Assembly: GCA_002150815.3 (NCBI GenBank)
Contig: NDFF03000367.1
Coordinates: forward strand, 186,001-250,000
Direction: 5' to 3'
Source of the DNA: Grammothele lineata
Lineage: Eukaryota; Basidiomycota; Agaricomycetes; Polyporales; Polyporaceae
Length of the DNA: 64,000 nt
Below are positions 57,205-64,000 of the stretch, in pieces (within the stretch, counting starts at the first letter, position 1; the number at the start of each line of letters is the position of its first letter). The notes beneath the pieces are model-generated. The model saw nothing but the letters and a program-made list of their open reading frames with translations. It was not told where the DNA came from and did not search any database. The translations under genes and the position numbers were made by a program.

Positions 57205-58586
<1,382 letters not shown>

Positions 58587-59130
58587 GGCATATGTGTACA
58601 CCGCGAAGCTGCAGAGTTATCGGCCTTCGGAGGTGTTTCTGCCCGTCATTACCGGTTTACTGCAATGTAATCTCCTGGGTTGCAGTGCTGGCCATTGCAT
58701 GTATGCGAATTCCCGCTCACGAGTGATTGTATGGGCAGTGCTCTGTAGCCGTGCTACTAGCGTTGTTTTGCAAGCTACCGCTCGCGCCACTCGTGAGTAC
58801 TCGGTCCGCATACTGCGCCTCACCTGACCCACCCCGTCCTGAAGAGCTGCGATTAAACTGCTGATAATCAACCGTGGCACAAACTGTATTGCAATCTTTC
58901 AGCGGCTATGCAAACAGGAACCTCCTTGTGACCAAATCGTGGGTACGCGTCGCTCCGTTCTTGTCGCGAAGGTGGAAGGCGGCGAACTTCCCTCGCTGGA
59001 GGCTATAAGAACGGACGCGTTGACGACTACAGACGCTATAGCGCTACTCACTTGCACGACCTGTGTAGAGATACCGTGAGATATTAACGCACAAAAGCCC
59101 TTTATAACGATCACGCGACTGACACCTCCC
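58587..59130. promoter_or_regulatory. SDR-A to SDR-B intergenic with TATA box
   Basis: CCCTTTATAACG (TATAA at 59103-59107) lies 24-28 bp before the SDR-B ATG, so the 5' UTR would be very short or the true start lies elsewhere. No other feature is evident. Confidence 0.45.
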
Positions 59131-60474
59131 ATGTCTTCCGAAACACCAACCCCTCAAATTGCTTCCATTCCCAGGAATGACAACCCGCCTTACGGCCCTA
59201 TCGGTGTTGCCCGCGCACTTGCTGCGTCCGCTTCTAGCACCCGTTTGTCGTTTCTTGCGAATGATTTTAGTTGCGTGCCAGCGCTGACTGCTTCCCTCTC
59301 TTCACCAATTTCTAACGATGGCATGTCCATAACAGCGGCCACCTCAACCCTACTCACTCATGAATTCGCACTCACGGACAAGGTGGCGCTCGTCACAGGC
59401 GGCAATCGCGGGATCGGGCTCGAGTCCGCGATGGCGTTCATCGAGGCGGGTGCACGCGTAGTGTACTGCGTCGACCTCCCATCAGAACCTGGAGAGGAGT
59501 GGACGAAGGTCAGAGACTACCTCAGCCGGGTCGGTGGCTTGGGCCGTCTGGAGTATGTCTGCGGAGACGTGAGAGACCAGGTGCGTCCAATATTCCCCCC
59601 TTTTTTGCGCTCTGGAGATGCACCATCCGCAGCGTTGGGATATCTCACTCGTGTGCAGGACGTACTCTGGAAGGCGGCGGAAACCATTGGGGATAAGGAG
59701 GGACGACTCGACGTCTGTATTTGTGCAGCGGGCATTAGCGCACGCGACATGGGGTCACTAGAGTATTCAAGAGAGATCTTTCAGCAGGCGAGTCTATCTC
59801 TACCCTAGCGTATGCCTATCATGCCCTAATCCAGATCGCAATTTGCGCGCACTCCCAGGTGATGGACGTAAACCTCAATGGCGTTCTCTTCACTGCGCAG
59901 GCGGCAGGACGGCAGATGGAACGTTTCGGACGCGGCGGCAGCATCGTCCTCGTCTCCAGTATCTGCGGCCACCAGGCTCTTGAAGTACGTTCGTTTGTCC
60001 ATTTGATATCGCGGGCGAGACAGGACGGACGACTAACGTGGGGACTAGCCGTGGTATCGCGGCGTAGCCTACCACTCGTCCAAGGCTGCGCTCCTGCAAC
60101 TCGCACGCTGCATGGGCTCCGAGCTCGCTCAGCAGCGTATCCGCGTGAACACCATCAGCCCCGGTTTCATCGACACTGCGTAATTATTGTCCCCATCGCT
60201 GCTTATGCGACTACTGACGGCAGCGTTGCAGGATGACCACCAAGCTCGACCCAGCTGACATGGGGAAGAAGGTCCCAATGGGACGAGTCGGGCGTCCAGA
60301 CGAGCTGCGTGGAGTGATGACGTTCCTTGCGAGCGACGCGAGTTCGTACTGCACCGGGAGCGAGTGAGTGCACTATAAACTTGTGATCTTGTGCGCGCGT
60401 CAGTCTGGAGAATTGCGACTAATCCGTTGAATAGTATCTTGATAACGGGAGGTATGCATGCCTGGAGCCCGTAG
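59131..60474 (+). CDS. Short-chain dehydrogenase/reductase B, no presequence, GC-AG intron
   Basis: Six exons (59131-59580, 59659-59787, 59859-59984, 60049-60179, 60232-60363, 60435-60474) give 335 residues. Motifs are [32 protein letters not shown] and YHSSK, with SPGFIDT and TGSDILITGG at the end. Unlike A and C, the N-terminus ([17 protein letters not shown]) is not presequence-like, so this enzyme is probably cytosolic. The second intron starts GC rather than GT (CAG|GCGAGT). The intron that separates the leader from LTHEFALTD in A and C appears to be retained as coding sequence here, or is spliced at GTTTGT...AACAG; both choices keep the frame. Confidence 0.92.
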
Positions 60475-60883
60475 GCTGCTCAGTTTGTTTTCTGCATGCT
60501 AGTGAAGGGTCAAATTGTCGTAAGATGTCTGTACGTTCCAAGGAAATTGCGAGACTAGCCACGATAATCAAGAGAAGTGTGGTTGATGCCAAGGTAGTCG
60601 CAAATTCATGTGGACGCAAACGCACAAGATACACTGGAGAAAAGTTTCACTCTGTGGTTTTATTCACCACGTGGAAGACGATCACGTTCGATTTTTTCAA
60701 AGGGATCTATATCTTAACCTCCAAAACGTCCGAGTGACATCCTATCAACCACAGTTGGAAACACGATAGTTCCACAGACCGATTATTGATCAACTAGAAA
60801 GCTACAGATTACGCAGACAGATACACACAGGGAAGTACACTCAAAACGTACAGATCAATCAAAGAATGCTGCTTTCCTCGACT
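60475..60883. other. Convergent intergenic region between SDR-B and TS3
   Basis: It should contain 3' ends of both genes. No ORF or repeat of note. Confidence 0.6.
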
Positions 60884-61882
60884 TCAAACGCTCATCTTCA
60901 TCGCGATACTCGGGTGCGGATCGTACCCCTCGACAACGAAGTCTTCGCTAGTGAAGTCGTCGATATTCTCCACCGTCCGCGGCCACCGGAGCTTCGGGAA
61001 TGGGCGCGGCTCCCGCTCCAATTGCGTGCGCAACGCGTCGACGTGGTCCCGGTAGACATGTGCGTCCCCGAGCTGGATGACCAGTTCGTGCGGCTCCGTG
61101 CCCGTGACGTGAGCGACCATGTGGGTAAGAAGGGCGTACGACGCGATATTGAAGGGGATGCCAAGCCCAAGGTCGGCCGAGCGTTGGTACATGAGGCAAG
61201 AGAGTCGGGGCTTGGCGGTGGGGTCGGAAGGGGGTGGGAGGTGAACGTAGAACTGGCACATCATGTGGCAAGGCGGAAGGGCCATGTTGGGTATATCTAC
61301 ACGCGAGAAGGGGAGATATTGGTACGGAGGACAGAATCAAGTAGAATAATATGGGCACGGACCTGCAGGGTTCCACGCGCTCAGGATAATTCGGCGGTCG
61401 GTAGGATCGTGCTTGATCTTCCGTATACACTCCGCCAGCTGATCCACGCCCTTCCCCGCATAGTCCGCATCGCAGTCCTCATACGGCGCTCCAAAGTGCC
61501 GCCACTGAAACCCGTATACGGGACCGAGGTCGCCCTCACGGCGATGGCCCAGTCCGCGCGACTCGAGGAACGCCTTCGAGCCGTTGCCGTCCCAGATCTT
61601 AATACCCTTCGCAGAGAGCTGCTTCGCGTCGGTGCAGCCGCGCACGAACCAGAGGAGCTCCTCAACTATGCCGCGGAGGAAAGTGCGTTTTGTGGTGAGG
61701 AGGGGAAGAGTGTTGTCGGCGAGGGAGAAACGGAGGTTGGGAGGAGCGAAGAGGGATATGGTGCCAGTGCCTGTGCGGTCTGGACGAACATCGCCGGAGT
61801 CGAGGACAGAGCGGATGAGGTTAAGGTACTGGAGCTCGTCGTGGGGACGCGTCCGTACGTCGGTGGAGGCTGAGGCAGTCAT
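60884..61882 (-). CDS. Thymidylate synthase, canonical copy (TS3)
   Basis: Two exons (61882-61363, 61296-60884) give 310 residues. It has all landmark motifs: [29 protein letters not shown] (phosphate-binding Arg region), [49 protein letters not shown] and the nucleophile in [18 protein letters not shown], then [34 protein letters not shown], and a tail ending AMKMSV. TS converts dUMP and methylene-tetrahydrofolate to dTMP and dihydrofolate. The intron position equals that of TS1. This is the copy expected to support DNA synthesis, and it sits convergently with SDR-B. Confidence 0.96.
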
Positions 61883-61933
61883 CGGGGGCGGGAGAGCGTG
61901 GGGGACGGAGGAGCGCGTTGTTGTGGGCTGTTG

Positions 61934-61939
61934 ACGCGT
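61934..61939. promoter_or_regulatory. ACGCGT cell-cycle-type box upstream of TS3
   Basis: The box is 52 bp before the TS3 start in the context GCGCGACGCGTCAACAGCCC (minus strand). This sequence is the binding site of MBF in ascomycete yeasts and drives G1/S expression of their TS genes. The same box and flank precede TS2. Confidence 0.6.
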
Positions 61940-62721
61940 CGCGCGACGCTTTTGCGTGTCACGATCACGTGCGCTCCTGGGCCCCCTCCAACGAAACGCC
62001 GCCGCCGTTCATCGTCTTGCCGCGTGCCTGCGACACTCGTCTCCCCCGCCCACTGGCGAACGTTCTTCGCCTAGCCTTTTATCGACCTCCAGTTGCATGT
62101 GCAGTACTACTCGACTCGCGAAGACCTTAAACCTCTGTTTGCAAGCATTCATCCTCACGTTCGCAGCTCAACATCGACCGCCTGAGCGCCCGACGACTCT
62201 GCGAACTTCAAGCTAATCATCGGGTCTAGTATGGTGTTCAGATAGTATAAAAACTGCATTAGACACGATTTCACCTGCAGAATTCAGCGTATCTGCTAGA
62301 GACACCTTCACATAGCCCCAGTCTTGTTCAAAGAAGGCTGTTTGAAGGCGCTGTGGCCAATCTTCAAGGGTTCAGATCCCACCATCCAACGCTCACACCC
62401 TCCATAAACTAAGAAGAAACCAGGTTCTTCTGATGTTACACGTTCCAACAGTACACAAGTGCGTTATCCGGGGCCGGTCTGAAAGGACTTCATACACTGC
62501 TTCCGAAGGTGAGTTCGGTGTCACGAGCCTTGCTTCTCGAACCCCGGCCCAGCGTGTGTACCTATCATATGGTATACCGAGTTCGTCACTTTGTCCCCAG
62601 CAAGCCTTTTACAGTTCTCACTGCGCCCCAGACGACTTCCGACACATCCCCCGGATCCACGATCACCGAACCTCTATAAGCGGCGTGTACATCCCCTAGC
62701 AGCACCCCGGCAACGTCCACG
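61940..62721. promoter_or_regulatory. Divergent intergenic of TS3 and SDR-C with TATA box
   Basis: CCTCTATAAGC (TATAAG at 62675-62680) lies 42-47 bp before the SDR-C start. No other gene is visible. Confidence 0.55.
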
Positions 62722-64000
62722 ATGTCGCTTCTCAAGACCGTACTGTCCCGCTCGATACACTCCAAACGGGCGTCGATCGGCGTCTGCCGTTCTTTCTCCT
62801 CAACGACATACGTAGCCAGCGCCACGCGCCCGCCACCTTCCGTAAATTCATCGCCATCGCCCCACTATGGACCCTTTGGCGTATCGCGCGCGCTGGCTGC
62901 AGCCACGTCTCCTAACATACGTACGCTTTCCAAATTGAAATTAGACGTGATATGACCCTGATCAGCTCTAGGACCTTCCCTTACAGAACCGACATCAACG
63001 CTCTTCGAGCACGAGTTCGCGCTCACAGACCGAGTCGCGCTCGTCACGGGCGCAAATCGCGGGCTGGGGCTGGAGACGGCAATGGCCTTCCTGGAAGCGG
63101 GCGCGCGAGCGGTGTATTGCGTCGACCTTCCGGAGCGACCGGGTTATGAGTGGGTCAAAGTTCAGGATTATCTCGCGAGGGTGGGGGGTATACATCGGCT
63201 CGAATATCTTCAGGGAGATGTTCGTGATCAGGTCGGCGACAATAGAATCCTGTGGTGGCACCAGTACTTACCGAATCTCACGGTGGTGTCCTCTAGGAAG
63301 CCATGAAGAGACTTGCCGACGGCATCGGAGATGCGGAGGGGCGCCTCGATGTCTGTGTTGGAGCGGCCGGAGTATGGGGCGGCGACACAGCCTCACTCGA
63401 CTTCTCCGGCGGCGACTTCCAGGAGGTAAATCCCCTCGCCCCGTATCGGACCCTGGTATTCGGTAGCTGAACGCGTTCTTGGGATAGGTTGTTGACATAA
63501 ATCTCAAAGGTGCTCTCTACACCGCGCAGGCCGCCGGCAAGCAGATGCTCCGCTTCGACTGCGGCGGGAGCATAATCCTCATCGCGAGTATCGCGGGACA
63601 TGTCGCGCTTGAGGTAAGTTAACGGCATCCTCGTTCACCGGTCGGAGGTCGAGCGAGGCTGAAGCCTCCAATCGCTGCAGCCCCATCTTCGCAGCGCTGC
63701 TTATCACTCAAGCAAGGCCGGCGTCATCCAACTGGCGCGAAGCATGGCCTGCGAGCTAGCCCCAAACAATATCCGCGTGAACACCGTGAGCCCGGGATTT
63801 GTCGATACGAAGTACGTCTAATGAGCGCTTATCATACATCCACCTTGGTGTCGTACCACTTCCACTGACACCAACGCAAACTTGACTTTAGGTTTGCTCA
63901 TCCCCTACACGCTGATCCAGCGTTGATGGAGGCGACCACGAGTGGAAATCCGATGCAGCGGCTCGGGCGTCCCCACGAATTGCGTGGTGTGATGACCTTC
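62722..64000 (+). CDS. Short-chain dehydrogenase/reductase C (3' end beyond window)
   Basis: Six exons are seen: 62722-62920, 62987-63231, 63297-63425, 63488-63613, 63681-63811 and 63892 to the window edge. The leader MSLLKTVLSRSIHSKRAS...RSFSST is presequence-like, as in SDR-A, followed by YGPFGVSRALAAA. Motifs are ALVTGANRGLG (Leu in place of the usual Ile), GDVRDQ, GAAGVWG, IASIAGHVA and YHSSK, then SPGFVDTK. Intron positions and most exon sizes (245, 126, 131 nt) equal those of A. The last seen residues, [12 protein letters not shown], are followed in the paralogs by about 20 more residues and a final small exon. Confidence 0.92.

Noticed and set aside
60866..61873. 335-codon frame on the plus strand
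   Set aside because: It is the antisense shadow of the thymidylate synthase TS3 and only reads open because of GC-rich third positions.

Overview
The window looks like a nuclear contig from a mushroom-forming basidiomycete (Agaricomycetes). Protein genes are split by many 49-70 nt introns with GT-AG borders. The single-copy genes are fungal: a Chs7-type chitin synthase export chaperone, separase, GOLPH3/Vps74 and a mushroom-type G-alpha. The pore-forming lectins most resemble the Laetiporus sulphureus lectin (LSL) family, which suggests a polypore-like relative; this is an inference, and I could not run a search.

Layout. 1-1.65 kb is repeats: a 65-bp inverted repeat, four 128-bp tandem units and shorter duplications. 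1.97-12.0 kb is a Ty3/gypsy chromovirus on the minus strand, split by a 4,620-bp hAT transposon at 4525-9144 that is flanked by an 8-bp target duplication. 12-16.2 kb has no confident gene but holds a 438-bp near-perfect palindrome. 16.2-40.5 kb is the housekeeping block: Chs7 (-), an unknown disordered protein (-), an F-box protein (-), GOLPH3/Vps74 (+), tRNA-Leu(AAG) (-), a long G-alpha (+) and separase (-).

40.5-64 kb is an accessory, duplication-rich block. Thymidylate synthase (TS) occurs three times: an active-looking copy (60884-61882, -), a full-length copy whose catalytic Cys is Ser (40873-41864, +) and a decayed pseudogene (44779-45775, +). The two plus-strand TS copies each stand 5' of an LSL-like aerolysin-type lectin, so a TS-lectin unit was duplicated in tandem. 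A third, more diverged lectin follows at 49.5 kb. A 641-bp TA-flanked MITE landed in the 3' flank of the first unit. Beyond are a secreted type-B carboxylesterase/lipase with 13 exons, three of them tiny, an omega-like glutathione S-transferase, and three short-chain dehydrogenase (SDR) paralogs with identical intron positions. The last SDR runs off the right edge.

How it fits together. TS serves dTMP synthesis and separase serves anaphase; ACGCGT boxes (MluI cell-cycle box type) lie near the TS starts and in the separase-TS1 intergenic region. The lectins are likely defence proteins. The esterase, GST and SDR set looks like detoxification or secondary metabolism, but no pathway can be assigned from sequence alone.
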